The notes under the pieces: generated by a model | Database searches by the model: none | Seen by the model: the letters and a program-made list of their open reading frames with translations, nothing else | What the model was told of the DNA's origin: nothing | Position numbers and translations under genes: made by a program | Part shown: piece after piece, positions 16,851 to 26,712 of the stretch | How positions within the stretch are numbered: the stretch's first letter is position 1 | Layout of the letters: each line of letters starts with the position of its first letter | From: CAG-698 sp964385755 | GTDB lineage: Bacteria; Bacillota_I; Bacilli_A; ML615J-28; CAG-698 | NCBI GenBank assembly: GCA_964385755.1 | Contig: CAYLPZ010000001.1 | Span: 1 to 64,000, forward strand | Length of the DNA: 64,000 bases | Reading direction: 5' to 3'

Positions 16851-17761
16851 TTATTTAAATAAGATAGTATTGCTTCTTTAATTGCATTTAAAGCAAGATT
16901 ATAATATTCATTATTATAACTTGAGAAATTTTCAATCATTACACCACTATTAATTTCTAAAATTTCTAAAGATAAATCTTCTTTTTCAATAATATCAATT
17001 GAAGCAAATTTAACATCTATTTTATTTGCACAATTTAAAGCTAATTCTTCTAATGCTTTAAGTAGGGATAAATCAGTTACTAATTTAGGTGTTGCGCCGG
17101 AACCTAAATTATGCTTCCACGAAAGTTCAATTTTTTCATTTATTTTTGGAATATAATTTAAATCTAAGAAATCTAAACTATTAAGTTTATCTTTATAAGC
17201 AAAAGATGAAATAAGTTCATTCAATTTATGTACTCCATCACCTGTTACATATGGCTTAATTTTCATAAAAGCATAACAAACTTTCCCATTTAGCACTAAT
17301 ACACGATATTCATTTTTAATATCAATATAAGGACAAATAGCTATAGAATTAGTTTTTGTGAAAAGTTCATCAATTGCTTTTTTTAAAGTATTTTTATTAT
17401 GAGCTCTTAAAACATTCTTTCCACCAGTTCCTCTATTAGGTTTTAAAACAAGCTCTTTGTATTTACTTAATAATTCATTTGGTAAATCCAAATAGTTTTC
17501 ATCTAAGCTTATTTGTGGATTTAATAAATAGTAATGTGAAACATGATTAATGCCATAATATGTAAGCAAATCAGATAGTGCACTTTTATCATTACATATT
17601 TGTTCCAAACCCGCATTATTATTAGGAAACTTATTACCAAGGATAAACATTTTTTTGTTATCATTTTCAATTACTAATAAATAATCATCTGAAAAAGAAT
17701 GAAACAATAGATTATTTTCTTTGCATATTTCTTTAACAATTTTAACTAGTTGTACTCCCAT
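16847..17761 (-). CDS. ATP-grasp family ligase
   Basis: 304 residues. ELVLKPNRGTGGKNVLRA is the ATP-grasp lysine/glycine loop, followed by NEYRVLVLNGKVCYAFMKIKP, FASIDII and LEILEINSGVMIEN with the metal-binding Glu and Asn. It resembles the C-terminal half of GshF and cyanophycin-synthetase-like ligases, which join an acyl phosphate to an amine. The acceptor is unknown. The gene starts two bases after the stop of the transglutaminase-like gene, so the two are one transcript and possibly act on the same peptide or cell-wall substrate. Confidence 0.8.
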   Translation of the reverse strand: MGVQLVKIVKEICKENNLLFHSFSDDYLLVIENDNKKMFILGNKFPNNNAGLEQICNDKSALSDLLTYYGINHVSHYYLLNPQISLDENYLDLPNELLSKYKELVLKPNRGTGGKNVLRAHNKNTLKKAIDELFTKTNSIAICPYIDIKNEYRVLVLNGKVCYAFMKIKPYVTGDGVHKLNELISSFAYKDKLNSLDFLDLNYIPKINEKIELSWKHNLGSGATPKLVTDLSLLKALEELALNCANKIDVKFASIDIIEKEDLSLEILEINSGVMIENFSSYNNEYYNLALNAIKEAILSYLNK

Positions 17762-17763
17762 TA

Positions 17764-18600
17764 TTATTCTCCTACTTTATAATTAAAAAGCGATACTATA
17801 CGATTATAATCAGTTGTTTTCCAAGATGAATGATTATGTTTTTGCATATAAAAATCAGATTTTAAAAAATAATCAAGTAAACTATTAGAAGTATCATTCC
17901 ATGTTATATCTAAATGATACCACATGCCATCAACTTTAACTAAATTCCAGGCATGATCAACACTAGAATAAAGAAAACTAAGTGTTCCTTTAGTACTCCC
18001 ACATACTATTTTATTTTCAAAACCTAGTTTATCTAATATAAGTTTAGAAAGAATAGTATAACCAGAACAAGTCATTTTTTTATTCTTAAGCGTATCAATA
18101 ATATTATAATTTTCATAGGAATAATCATAGTCATAATTATTAATAATATAATCATTTACTTGTAACAAGATAGAAACATTACTTAATGATGTGTCAATTT
18201 GTGAAATTATATTATTAATTTCACTATCAATATATTTCATTAGTTCTTCTTTTCTTTGATAATAATCATCATTATATTCTAACTTAAATGTTGTTCTTTT
18301 TGCATTTGAGTATGTTACATACGATAATTTAGATAAATAAAAATACTCTTTACTTAAAATTATATTATTAAAAACTAAATTAATATGATCTTTTGAACTA
18401 ACGTATTCAAAAGTAACCTCACTTTGCTTATTTTCAACTGCTAACGTTAAATCATCATTTAATCTTTGATATTTTGCCTTAGAGAAATAAGGAAGAGAAA
18501 TATAAGCTACAATAGTTAATAATAATACGATAAATATATAAAGTGGTAAAAGAGGAATTCTAACATATCTATCTTTAATTTTAATACATAACCAAAACAT
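17764..18600 (-). CDS. Membrane-anchored transglutaminase-like protein
   Basis: 278 residues. One membrane helix near the N-terminus (LLPLYIFIVLLLTIVAYISL) precedes an extracytoplasmic region whose C-terminal half has the Cys-His-Asp triad of transglutaminase/peptidase folds: KMTCSGYTILSKLIL, DHAWNLVKVDGMWYHLDITW. Start at the ATG 18600, seven bases after GAGG; a TTG just upstream is unlikely. Likely a cell-surface peptidase or amide-forming enzyme. It forms a two-gene operon with the ATP-grasp ligase. Confidence 0.8.
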   Translation of the reverse strand: MFWLCIKIKDRYVRIPLLPLYIFIVLLLTIVAYISLPYFSKAKYQRLNDDLTLAVENKQSEVTFEYVSSKDHINLVFNNIILSKEYFYLSKLSYVTYSNAKRTTFKLEYNDDYYQRKEELMKYIDSEINNIISQIDTSLSNVSILLQVNDYIINNYDYDYSYENYNIIDTLKNKKMTCSGYTILSKLILDKLGFENKIVCGSTKGTLSFLYSSVDHAWNLVKVDGMWYHLDITWNDTSNSLLDYFLKSDFYMQKHNHSSWKTTDYNRIVSLFNYKVGE

Positions 18601-18639
18601 CAAATCACCTCACTTTATTTTACCATAATTTATTAAAAA

Positions 18640-18676
18640 ATAAAAAAAAAATAAACATCTGGAAGGATGTTTATTT
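18640..18676 (-). terminator. Terminator-like hairpin downstream of the flavodiiron gene
   Basis: Stem AAATAAACATC (18649-18659) / GATGTTTATTT (18666-18676), with a long T-run on the minus strand. It lies 140 bases past the stop of the flavodiiron gene; between them (18677-18818) is a small imperfect hairpin around 18720-18740 and an AATTCG/CGAATT repeat, but no gene. Confidence 0.75.
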
Positions 18677-18818
18677 CTGAGGAGGGTTATACTAATAAAA
18701 ATATTAATATAAGGTCTTTGTGTACTGGAAGTATACACAGCAAACCCATTTATATTATACAATATCATTTAGGACAAACAATGGACAATTCGAAAAAATT
18801 ACGAATTATTTTTAATAT

Positions 18819-19982
18819 TTATTTAAGTAATGCTTCTACTAACTCTTCTAATTGTTTAAAACTAGAATCATTTAAACTGCTTTTAATAGTTACAACAGGT
18901 TCACATATTTCAAGCAAACGTGATTGTGAAAACTTTTCTACGATTACCTTTCCAGCCATAGGAGCCCATGTACCATTTTCAATCACACCAATTCTCTTCT
19001 TTTGAAATCCTCTTTCAACTAGCGCATCAATGAATGTATGCATAAATGGGAAAATTGATGAATTATAAGTAGTGGTTGCGAAAACAACTTTATTATATTT
19101 AAAAGCATCTTCAACTGCTTCTGCCATATCATCACGAGCAAGGTCTGATACTGATACCTTAACACCTTTGGCTTCAAGCATTTCTTTAAGTTTCATTACT
19201 GCTTTTTTAGTGTTACCATAAACTGAAGTATAAGGAATAAATACACCATCAACTTCTGATGAATAACTTGACCATATATTATATAAATTTAAATAATAGC
19301 TTAAGTTTTCAGTTAATATTGGTCCATGAAGTGGACATATTGTCTTTATATCAAGTGTAGCAGCTTTCTTAAGTAAATTTTGTACTTGAGCACCATATTT
19401 TCCAACTATACCAAAATAATATCTACGTGCTTCGCATGCCCACTCTTCATCGCAATCTAAAGAACCAAATTTACCAAATCCATCTGCTGAGAATAATACT
19501 TTATCATATGAATCGTAAGTAACCATTACTTCTGGCCAGTGAACCATTGGTGCAAACACAAATGTTAAAGTATGTTTTCCTAGTGTTATGCTATCCATTT
19601 CTTTAACAACAAGCTTATTTGTAACATACTTACTGAAATCTTCTTGGAAGAATTGACTCATATATAAGAATGTTTTAACATTTCCTACAACAACTGTTTC
19701 AGGATATTTCTTTAAGAAGTTTATAATATTAGCACTATGATCAGGTTCCATGTGTTGAACGATTAAATAATCTGGTTTTGCATCAGCTAGAACTTCTTCA
19801 ATATTTTCAAGCCACAAATCAGTAAAATTTTGATCAACAGTATCCATAACTGCTATTTTTTCATCTTTGATAACATAAGAATTATAAGCCATTCCATTAG
19901 GTACAACATATTGTCCTTCGAATAAATCAATTTTATGATCGTTTACACCTACATAATAAATTTCATTTGTAATATTTTTCAT
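18819..19982 (-). CDS. fprA: Flavodiiron protein (FprA-type A flavoprotein)
   Basis: 387 residues. The N-terminal metallo-beta-lactamase-like half carries the diiron ligands (VQHMEPDHSANI, then APMVHWPEVM, SADGFGKFG, LHGPI); the C-terminal flavodoxin half has the FMN loop YTSVYGNTKKAV and ATTTYNSSIFPFMH. It reduces O2 to water (or NO) with electrons from NADH via partners such as rubredoxin, protecting strict anaerobes. No rubredoxin domain is fused and no rubredoxin gene is nearby. It follows the nuclease-like gene by 14 bases with SD AAGGAG. Confidence 0.93.
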   Translation of the reverse strand: MKNITNEIYYVGVNDHKIDLFEGQYVVPNGMAYNSYVIKDEKIAVMDTVDQNFTDLWLENIEEVLADAKPDYLIVQHMEPDHSANIINFLKKYPETVVVGNVKTFLYMSQFFQEDFSKYVTNKLVVKEMDSITLGKHTLTFVFAPMVHWPEVMVTYDSYDKVLFSADGFGKFGSLDCDEEWACEARRYYFGIVGKYGAQVQNLLKKAATLDIKTICPLHGPILTENLSYYLNLYNIWSSYSSEVDGVFIPYTSVYGNTKKAVMKLKEMLEAKGVKVSVSDLARDDMAEAVEDAFKYNKVVFATTTYNSSIFPFMHTFIDALVERGFQKKRIGVIENGTWAPMAGKVIVEKFSQSRLLEICEPVVTIKSSLNDSSFKQLEELVEALLK

Positions 19983-19996
19983 TTTTTTCTCCTTTT

Positions 19997-21133
19997 TTAT
20001 TTTAAAGTAAATATCATTTCTACTGGATTATGATCAGAGTATTTAAACATTGTATCAATAACACTACAGCTTTTAACTGAAATGTTACTTGACACAATAA
20101 AGCCATCAATTGTAAGTACAAGTTGTTTGTCATTATAAGGTCCATCAGCGTTTCTACAACTTGGAACTAAAGTTTCACCTTCCACACTGCTTACAATTGA
20201 AAACGGAGTATCTTCTAATATTTCTAGTGGAAAAGCTTGAGCCCAAGTATATTCATCTTTTGAGATTCCAAAGTATTTAGAACTATCCTGTAATAAATCT
20301 TTATTAAAATCTCCCCCACAAACAATATAATTACCTTTATTAGCTTCTGATAACATGTCATTAATTAACATTTCTAATTGTTCTAAAACAATTTTACCAT
20401 CGGAAGTATATGCGGATAAATGAACATTATAAAGAACTAAGTTTTTATCTGTCGTTGCAATAACATTTTTAGTATAACATCTATCTAAATCAAGAAAAGC
20501 ATATAAACCTCTTTCAACTGGTAAACTTCTTCTAATGCTACTATTAATAGAATACTTACTGATAGTCTCAATACCAGAAAGAGATTTACCAATAGGTTTA
20601 GTAAAAGGATAGAATAAATAAGGACTATCATAGTTCACAGCAAAAGTATTTGTGTAACCTAAGAAAGCTTTTTCTAAGTATGTCCTTTGATTTACAAAAT
20701 GAGATCTAGTAGATTTAACATCAACTTCTTGGAAAAAGACAAAGTCAGGCTTTAAACTTGATGATAAATTCGCTATTGCGCTAGCAACACTTTCAACAGA
20801 CTCTTTAGATTCTGCTCTACTTTGATCTCCACCATCCATGAAAAAACCAAAATCATCAGTGTACGCACAAAAACCGATATTATACGTCAATATTTTATAC
20901 TCTTTATCTTTATCATTAACATCTAAAACATTTTCTACTTTATTGTTAATTGATAATACAAAATTATCAACAACTCTAGTATATGAAATAACTACGTAAA
21001 TTAGATAACACAAAACAGTCAAAACAAAAGTACCAAGCACAGCAACAAAGTATTTCATTAAATGAGAAAATTTACTTGGTTTATTTAATTTTTCAATAGT
21101 TTCATTAGAAAATGGTTTATTATTTTCCTTCAT
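19997..21133 (-). CDS. Membrane-anchored endonuclease/exonuclease/phosphatase family protein
   Basis: 378 residues. A single helix near the N-terminus (FVAVLGTFVLTVLCYLIYVV) anchors an EEP-fold domain: ILTYNIGFCAY, VFFQEVD, YNVHLSAYTS, GGDFNKD and YSDHNPVEM are the standard metal and His/Asp motifs. The family cleaves phosphodiesters in nucleic acids, inositol phosphates or sphingolipids; the substrate here is open. Same transcript as the flavodiiron gene. Confidence 0.85.
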   Translation of the reverse strand: MKENNKPFSNETIEKLNKPSKFSHLMKYFVAVLGTFVLTVLCYLIYVVISYTRVVDNFVLSINNKVENVLDVNDKDKEYKILTYNIGFCAYTDDFGFFMDGGDQSRAESKESVESVASAIANLSSSLKPDFVFFQEVDVKSTRSHFVNQRTYLEKAFLGYTNTFAVNYDSPYLFYPFTKPIGKSLSGIETISKYSINSSIRRSLPVERGLYAFLDLDRCYTKNVIATTDKNLVLYNVHLSAYTSDGKIVLEQLEMLINDMLSEANKGNYIVCGGDFNKDLLQDSSKYFGISKDEYTWAQAFPLEILEDTPFSIVSSVEGETLVPSCRNADGPYNDKQLVLTIDGFIVSSNISVKSCSVIDTMFKYSDHNPVEMIFTLK

Positions 21134-21216
21134 AATATGCTCCTACTCAATCTTTAAATTATTATAGCAAAAATAAACGTATTCGTAAAGTTAAAATGAC
21201 ATTATTAAACAAAATA

Positions 21217-21669
21217 TTACTTTTTATTTAAATAATCTCTGATAATCAATAAATTTGTTATAAACTCTTCTTCTGTTAAAATAGTTTTATTAGGATTATG
21301 ACTACCAATAGAGTGAGTTAACTCTTCAGAACCCGTATCTATAAGTGCTTTTTTAAAAATATCATTTTTTGATAAGCACATATATGCTCTTTTGATAAGA
21401 TGACTAAAATCTTCACTTGTTCTTTTTATCTTAACACCTTGCCACCAAACATTATGTGTAAGTTTCCATATAAATTTTCTATGTCCTTTTTTCTTAGCTT
21501 GTTTTCCACTAAGAGCACATATTTTAATTTGTTTTTTAATATTCTTAAATTTTAAAGATTGTAAAAATCCTTCCATCCCACCACACTTTACACCATCAAT
21601 AACAAACTCATTTGGTGCAAAATTTGATAGGACATTAGCTGGATAATCACCTTTACTATATATATCCAT
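21217..21669 (-). CDS. NADAR-like (YbiA-type) protein
   Basis: 150 residues. SNFAPNEFVIDGVKCGGMEGFLQSLKF resembles the start of the NADAR/YbiA fold (N-glycosidases acting on riboflavin intermediates or ADP-ribose), followed by RKFIWKLTHNVWWQG and a late SHNPNKTILTEEEF. SD TAGGAGG sits six to eight bases from the ATG. Standalone gene between two gaps. NADAR proteins hydrolyse ADP-ribosylated nucleobases in some defence contexts, but nothing else in this neighbourhood supports that role. Confidence 0.65.
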   Translation of the reverse strand: MDIYSKGDYPANVLSNFAPNEFVIDGVKCGGMEGFLQSLKFKNIKKQIKICALSGKQAKKKGHRKFIWKLTHNVWWQGVKIKRTSEDFSHLIKRAYMCLSKNDIFKKALIDTGSEELTHSIGSHNPNKTILTEEEFITNLLIIRDYLNKK

Positions 21670-21784
21670 AAAATCCTCCTAATGTAATATAATAATATTA
21701 TACGATTGATACATTATAAATTCAAATATAAATAATAAAAACTATGTAATAAAAATAAATCTATTACATAGTTCTTTATATTAT

Positions 21785-23572
21785 TTAAATCTTTTGTTTT
21801 TCTTGTAGTAAGATTTTTTGATGTTTTTTCTTTTGATTATACTTCATAATACGTTTAGAATATACAAATCCTAAAATAACAACCAAACTTACAATTACTA
21901 TGACAGTAACAGAAATTGGAATGTCACCTATTTTTACATTTTCCCACATGTCAAGTACTACCTCGTTACGATCACCAAAGTCTTCCATAATCGCACATCT
22001 TGTAATTACTTCTTCACTAGGATATTGTGCATCGAATTGTCTTCCACGTTCGTAAACATACACAACTACTTTTCCATCTTTGATGTATTTAGAATCAATT
22101 TGGTTAAAAGCTTCTTCTTCCATTCCTCTAAATAGATATGATAAATCAGCTTCATAAATCTCATCTTCATATTCAAGTTCAATTTCACCAATGTAAATCT
22201 TTCCATCTTTCATATAACTATCTGCTTCTTCATCAAAGACTTTTAGTACCATTTGATCTTCATAGAACCATTGCTCTTCTTCATCATCAAACTTTAATTT
22301 ATTACTATTAAAGTCTTCTATTTCAAGTGTTGCTTCACCATTCATATATAATATTCCATTATTATATAAATATGTAGCATCGATATCATACCCAATATAA
22401 TTATCATTAAAGTACCATCCACCTACTTCATCATCATAATATGGTAATACACCATACCATTCATTGATCATATCAAGTACTTCATTACTTACAACACTAG
22501 ATGTATAACCTATGAAATTCATATTTCTCACAGCAATCTCAGGTGAACATAAAAAGTTTACAAAGCTCTGCGCAAGCTCAATGTCTGCTCCTTTAGGCAT
22601 TACCCAGCCATCAAACCATACATTACTTCCTTCTTCAGGAATAGCATAATTTAAATATACTGGATTATTACCATTATCATACTCAGCTGTATCCATTGAG
22701 TAAACTGCATCACCACTCCAAGCAAAGTTAATGGCGATTTTACCAGTAACAATATCACTTTTTCCATTGTCTACTTCAAAGCCATAAAGGTTTTCTTTCA
22801 TTTCTTTTAATTCTTTTTCAACTGCTGCTAATGTTTCATCATCACAACGATTCATGATAATTCCTACCATTTTTTGATATTCTTCCGCAGTTATTTCACC
22901 ATTTTCATATTTAGCTTTATAATCCATTAATTCATCATAAAAATGATGAAGTGAACCAATAACATATGTGTCACGAACTGAATCTTTGGCGGTTGCAAGG
23001 TTTTTATATTCTTTATCCCATAAAATATCCCAGTGAATGATATCTTCATATTCAACTAAATCAGGGTTATAAATAAAGCCCAGTGTTCCCCACATATAAG
23101 GAATTGAGTATTCTTCCCAACCTTTATCTCTAAATAGATTTTTAAGATAAGGTGAAACATATTGATAATTTTCTAATATCACATCACCATTTTTATCTTT
23201 TAGATCATAATCATACTTTTCAATCATATCAAGTACAATCATTTTTTGAATTGCATATTCAGATGGACAAATTAAATCATATTTAGCTTTGCCAGTTTTT
23301 AAAGTATTAAGCATTATTTCATTGGTTGCGAAAGTATCATAAACAACTTCTACTTTTTCACCATATGTTTCATAATACCACTCTTGCCAGTCTTCCATAA
23401 CGGAGTTAGACTCTTTTACTTCATCATCATTTGTACCATCATCGATATAATCTTCCCAATTATATATTCTTAATGTTTTAACATTATCACTATTATCATT
23501 ACAACCAACTAAACAAACACATACAAACAAAAATAATACTAAACATAAATAATTTTTAAAACTTTTATTCAT
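21785..23572 (-). CDS. potD: Spermidine/putrescine-binding lipoprotein with C-terminal extension and second membrane anchor
   Basis: 595 residues, against about 350 for ordinary PotD. A signal peptide ends in the lipobox LVGC (Cys 24). The binding domain starts with LRIYNWEDYIDDG and includes WGTLGFIYNPD and INFAWSGDAVYSMD. After INEWYGVLPYYDDE there is an unusual acidic insert (IGYDIDATYLYNNGILYMNG, EEEQWFYEDQ, IYIGEIELEYEDEIYEADL), then the closing segment and a final membrane helix (ISVTVIVIVSLVVILGFVYS) with a basic tail. Last gene of the pot operon; its ATG overlaps the potC stop (TAATG). Confidence 0.9.
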   Translation of the reverse strand: MNKSFKNYLCLVLFLFVCVCLVGCNDNSDNVKTLRIYNWEDYIDDGTNDDEVKESNSVMEDWQEWYYETYGEKVEVVYDTFATNEIMLNTLKTGKAKYDLICPSEYAIQKMIVLDMIEKYDYDLKDKNGDVILENYQYVSPYLKNLFRDKGWEEYSIPYMWGTLGFIYNPDLVEYEDIIHWDILWDKEYKNLATAKDSVRDTYVIGSLHHFYDELMDYKAKYENGEITAEEYQKMVGIIMNRCDDETLAAVEKELKEMKENLYGFEVDNGKSDIVTGKIAINFAWSGDAVYSMDTAEYDNGNNPVYLNYAIPEEGSNVWFDGWVMPKGADIELAQSFVNFLCSPEIAVRNMNFIGYTSSVVSNEVLDMINEWYGVLPYYDDEVGGWYFNDNYIGYDIDATYLYNNGILYMNGEATLEIEDFNSNKLKFDDEEEQWFYEDQMVLKVFDEEADSYMKDGKIYIGEIELEYEDEIYEADLSYLFRGMEEEAFNQIDSKYIKDGKVVVYVYERGRQFDAQYPSEEVITRCAIMEDFGDRNEVVLDMWENVKIGDIPISVTVIVIVSLVVILGFVYSKRIMKYNQKKKHQKILLQEKQKI

Positions 23573-24378
23573 TAGTGTTTCATTCCTTTCTTCATTGAAT
23601 TTAGCTTAGCTTGCTTTTTACTATGATAATTAATTACAAGTAAAACAATCAACATAATTATTGTAATAATTGTAGTTAATGCACGAAGAGCAGGAGGTAG
23701 TGGATGTTTAGCTGTAACACTATAAATATATGTTGATAATGTATTAAATGAATCATTTCTTGTAAAAGCAGTAATAATGTAATCATCTAATGACAATGTA
23801 AATGATAATAAGAAACCAGAAAATATACCAGGCATAATTTCAGGAACAATAACAGACCAAAGTGCTTTTTTTGGTGTAGCACCTAAGTCTAGTGCTGCTT
23901 CATATGTATTTGGATCAAGTTGTCTTAACTTTGGTAGAACACTTAATACAACAAATGGAACAGTAATTACCATATGTCCAATTAATAGTGTAACAAAGTT
24001 AAATTCTACACCAAAGAATACAAATAAAAGTGTAAGAGAAATAGCAATAACAATTTCAGCGTTCATAACAGGAATTTGATTTAAATTAGTTACTAAACTG
24101 CGGTAACGACCTTTAGAGTAGAAAATACCAATAGCACCAATTGTTCCAAGAATTGTTGAACAAACTGAAGAAGCTAAAGCTATTAATAAAGTATTAAACA
24201 ACGCTTCTTTAATTGCATCACTTGCAAACATTTGTTTATAAAGTTCAAAACTAAAGCCATTCCAAGTACCAATATTATCAGCTTCAGTGAAACTATAAAT
24301 AATAAGTGTTAATATTGGAGCATACATAAGTAATAGTATTAAGAAAATGTAGAACTTAGATAAGATTTTTTTTACCAT
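23572..24378 (-). CDS. potC: Spermidine/putrescine ABC transporter permease
   Basis: 268 residues with about six membrane helices and the EAA loop EAALDLGATPKKALWSVIVPEI, which contacts the ATPase. Sequence order after potB and before potD, and the opening FLILLLMYAPILTLIIYSF, fit PotC. Overlaps potB by seven bases and potD by one base, so translation of the set is coupled. Confidence 0.93.
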   Translation of the reverse strand: MVKKILSKFYIFLILLLMYAPILTLIIYSFTEADNIGTWNGFSFELYKQMFASDAIKEALFNTLLIALASSVCSTILGTIGAIGIFYSKGRYRSLVTNLNQIPVMNAEIVIAISLTLLFVFFGVEFNFVTLLIGHMVITVPFVVLSVLPKLRQLDPNTYEAALDLGATPKKALWSVIVPEIMPGIFSGFLLSFTLSLDDYIITAFTRNDSFNTLSTYIYSVTAKHPLPPALRALTTIITIIMLIVLLVINYHSKKQAKLNSMKKGMKH

Positions 24379-25178
24379 AATCCACCTCTAATATTCTCTT
24401 CTTTTTCACCCTTACGTGTTAAGAACATTACAATACCAATAATTACAAGCATAACTAATGCAATGAAACTACCTTCATTCCAACGCATAAAATCAAAATT
24501 AAATTGAATTGAATTACCAATAAGTTGAATCTTTCTTTCACCCATAACATCACTAATAACAAATGAAGACATTGTTGGCATAAAAACCATAGTTGCGGCT
24601 GAGATGATTCCAGGTAATGTCATTGGGATTTGTGTTTTTACAAAAGTTTGTACCTTATTTGCTCCAAGATCGTAAGAAGCATCAATTAAGCTTCTATCCA
24701 TCTTTAACATAGTAGAGTATAAAGGTAAAATCGTAAATGGTAAGTAGTTATATACCATACCAATCATCGTACATAAATATGGATTATTTCCGCCATTTAA
24801 ACCTACCCAATAAAGAAGGTCACGTGTTGCGGCAGTACGAAGAACAAAGTTAATCCACATTGGCATGATGAACAATAATATGATCACAGACAAGTGATTA
24901 TTTTTTCCTCGTTTATTTCTAGTTAATATCATTGCCACAGGATAACCAATTACTAAACAAATAATAGTATTTAACGCCCCAATTAATACACTTACTGAAA
25001 GAAGCCCTATCTTGTTCTTATTTGAGAAAAACTTAACAAAATTCGAAAGAGCAAAGTTACCTTCACTATCAGTTAATGCGTAATAAACAATTAGAAGTAA
25101 TGGAAGCAAAACAAAACAAACAAGAAACAAAAAATACGGAATAGAGAGATGTTTTCTTTTAAATCTAATCCTTGACAT
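24372..25178 (-). CDS. potB: Spermidine/putrescine ABC transporter permease
   Basis: 268 residues, about six helices. The EAA-type loop reads DASYDLGANKVQTFVKTQIPMTLPG. Opening LSIPYFLFLVCFVLLPLLLIV is typical of PotB. Overlaps the 3' end of potA by 14 bases and the start of potC by seven. Confidence 0.93.
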   Translation of the reverse strand: MSRIRFKRKHLSIPYFLFLVCFVLLPLLLIVYYALTDSEGNFALSNFVKFFSNKNKIGLLSVSVLIGALNTIICLVIGYPVAMILTRNKRGKNNHLSVIILLFIMPMWINFVLRTAATRDLLYWVGLNGGNNPYLCTMIGMVYNYLPFTILPLYSTMLKMDRSLIDASYDLGANKVQTFVKTQIPMTLPGIISAATMVFMPTMSSFVISDVMGERKIQLIGNSIQFNFDFMRWNEGSFIALVMLVIIGIVMFLTRKGEKEENIRGGLW

Positions 25179-26688
25179 AATTCTTTGCCTCTTTTGTTAA
25201 TTTTAATTGAATATCTTCTTTTTTAATCTTAACAGATACGTGGTCAAATTCATTCCATGTCCATTCAGTATCACATACAAAATCTTCATCTTCTTCTGTG
25301 CGTATGATTACTTGGTAGTGGTCACCTTTATAAATGATTGAGACAATTTGTCCTGCAACAGTACCATCATCTTCATTATCGATGATTTCAATAGCTTTTA
25401 AATCAACCATAACTTTTACATCAGCATCAGTAAAATCATACACTTTGCCATCAGGACCAATAACATATCCTTCTTCATCTAAGTGACTACCTTCAACTAG
25501 TTTAGTGACATCACATTCAAATTTTCCGTCAGCAAACACAACATTATTGTTTTTATCGATATATCCATCATAAACATTCATTGTAAATTCTTTTTTCATA
25601 ATATGTATATTATCAGGTTCTACAGAAATACCTACTATTTGATCAACTTCGAAGTTTGTTGTAGATTGAATGACTACTTCATTTTTACCAACCATCATTA
25701 CATATTCATAATGAACACCCTTGAATACTTTACTAACCAAAATACCATCTAGCATTCCTTTGCCACTTCCTGTAATAATAACATCTTCAGGTCTAATAAC
25801 AACATCAACCTTTTCATTTTTAGGGAAATGGTCTACACATTCAAATTTATGGCCTAAAAAATTAACGTGAGTATCATCAATAATAGTACCGCTATAAATA
25901 TTACTCTCTCCAATAAAATCGGCTACAAAAGCATTTTTAGGCTCATCATAAATTTCTTTTGGTTTACCAATTTGTTGAATAATTCCATCTTTCATAACAA
26001 CAATAGTATCAGACATAGTTAATGCTTCTTCTTGATCATGAGTAACATAGATAAACGTAATGCCAAGTTTTTTATGCATTTCTTTAAGTTCGAGTTGCAT
26101 CTCTTTTCTCATCTTTAAATCAAGTGCTCCTAAAGGTTCATCAAGAAGTAATATTTCAGGTTCATTAACGATTGCTCTAGCAATAGCAACACGTTGTTGT
26201 TGACCACCTGATAATGTTTGAATATCGCGCCATTCAAATTCTTCTAAGTCAACTATCTTTAAGGCTCTACGAATCTTCGCATCTTTTTCTTCTCTTGTAA
26301 GATGACGCATCTTTTGATTGCCATGACGATCAAGTTTATCACCATCAGGTACTTTCTTTAAATTTAAACCATAAGAGATATTATCATAAACATCTAAATG
26401 AGGAAATAGGGCATAACGTTGAAAGACAGTATTAATAGGTCTTTTATATGGTGGAATATTTTCAATATTATCACCATTTAATAAAATTTGTCCACTTGTA
26501 CAAGTCTCAAACCCCGCAATCATTCTTAGTGTTGTAGTCTTTCCACAGCCACTAGGACCAAGGAAAGTAACAAACTCACCTTTCTTAACATATAAGTTAA
26601 AATCATCAACTACTTTGATGCCATCATATTCTTTATTTACATTTTTAAGTTCAATAATTTTATCATTTATTACATTTGTATTTTCCAT
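25165..26688 (-). CDS. potA: Spermidine/putrescine ABC transporter ATP-binding protein with extended C-terminus
   Basis: 507 residues, well above the usual 350-380. Walker A GPSGCGKTT, Q-loop VFQRYALFPHL, signature LSGGQQQRVAIA, Walker B LLLDEPLGALD and H-loop VTHDQEEA are intact. An insert after GLNLKKVPDGD (DRHGNQKMRHLTREEKD) and a longer TOBE region (DGYIDKNNNVVFADGKFECD, DFTDADVKVMVDLKAIEII) account for the length. Stop is TAG. First transport gene after the regulator, 24 bases downstream. Confidence 0.92.
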   Translation of the reverse strand: MENTNVINDKIIELKNVNKEYDGIKVVDDFNLYVKKGEFVTFLGPSGCGKTTTLRMIAGFETCTSGQILLNGDNIENIPPYKRPINTVFQRYALFPHLDVYDNISYGLNLKKVPDGDKLDRHGNQKMRHLTREEKDAKIRRALKIVDLEEFEWRDIQTLSGGQQQRVAIARAIVNEPEILLLDEPLGALDLKMRKEMQLELKEMHKKLGITFIYVTHDQEEALTMSDTIVVMKDGIIQQIGKPKEIYDEPKNAFVADFIGESNIYSGTIIDDTHVNFLGHKFECVDHFPKNEKVDVVIRPEDVIITGSGKGMLDGILVSKVFKGVHYEYVMMVGKNEVVIQSTTNFEVDQIVGISVEPDNIHIMKKEFTMNVYDGYIDKNNNVVFADGKFECDVTKLVEGSHLDEEGYVIGPDGKVYDFTDADVKVMVDLKAIEIIDNEDDGTVAGQIVSIIYKGDHYQVIIRTEEDEDFVCDTEWTWNEFDHVSVKIKKEDIQLKLTKEAKNYVKD

Positions 26689-26712
26689 ATTATCTTATTA
26701 AATCCTTTTATA

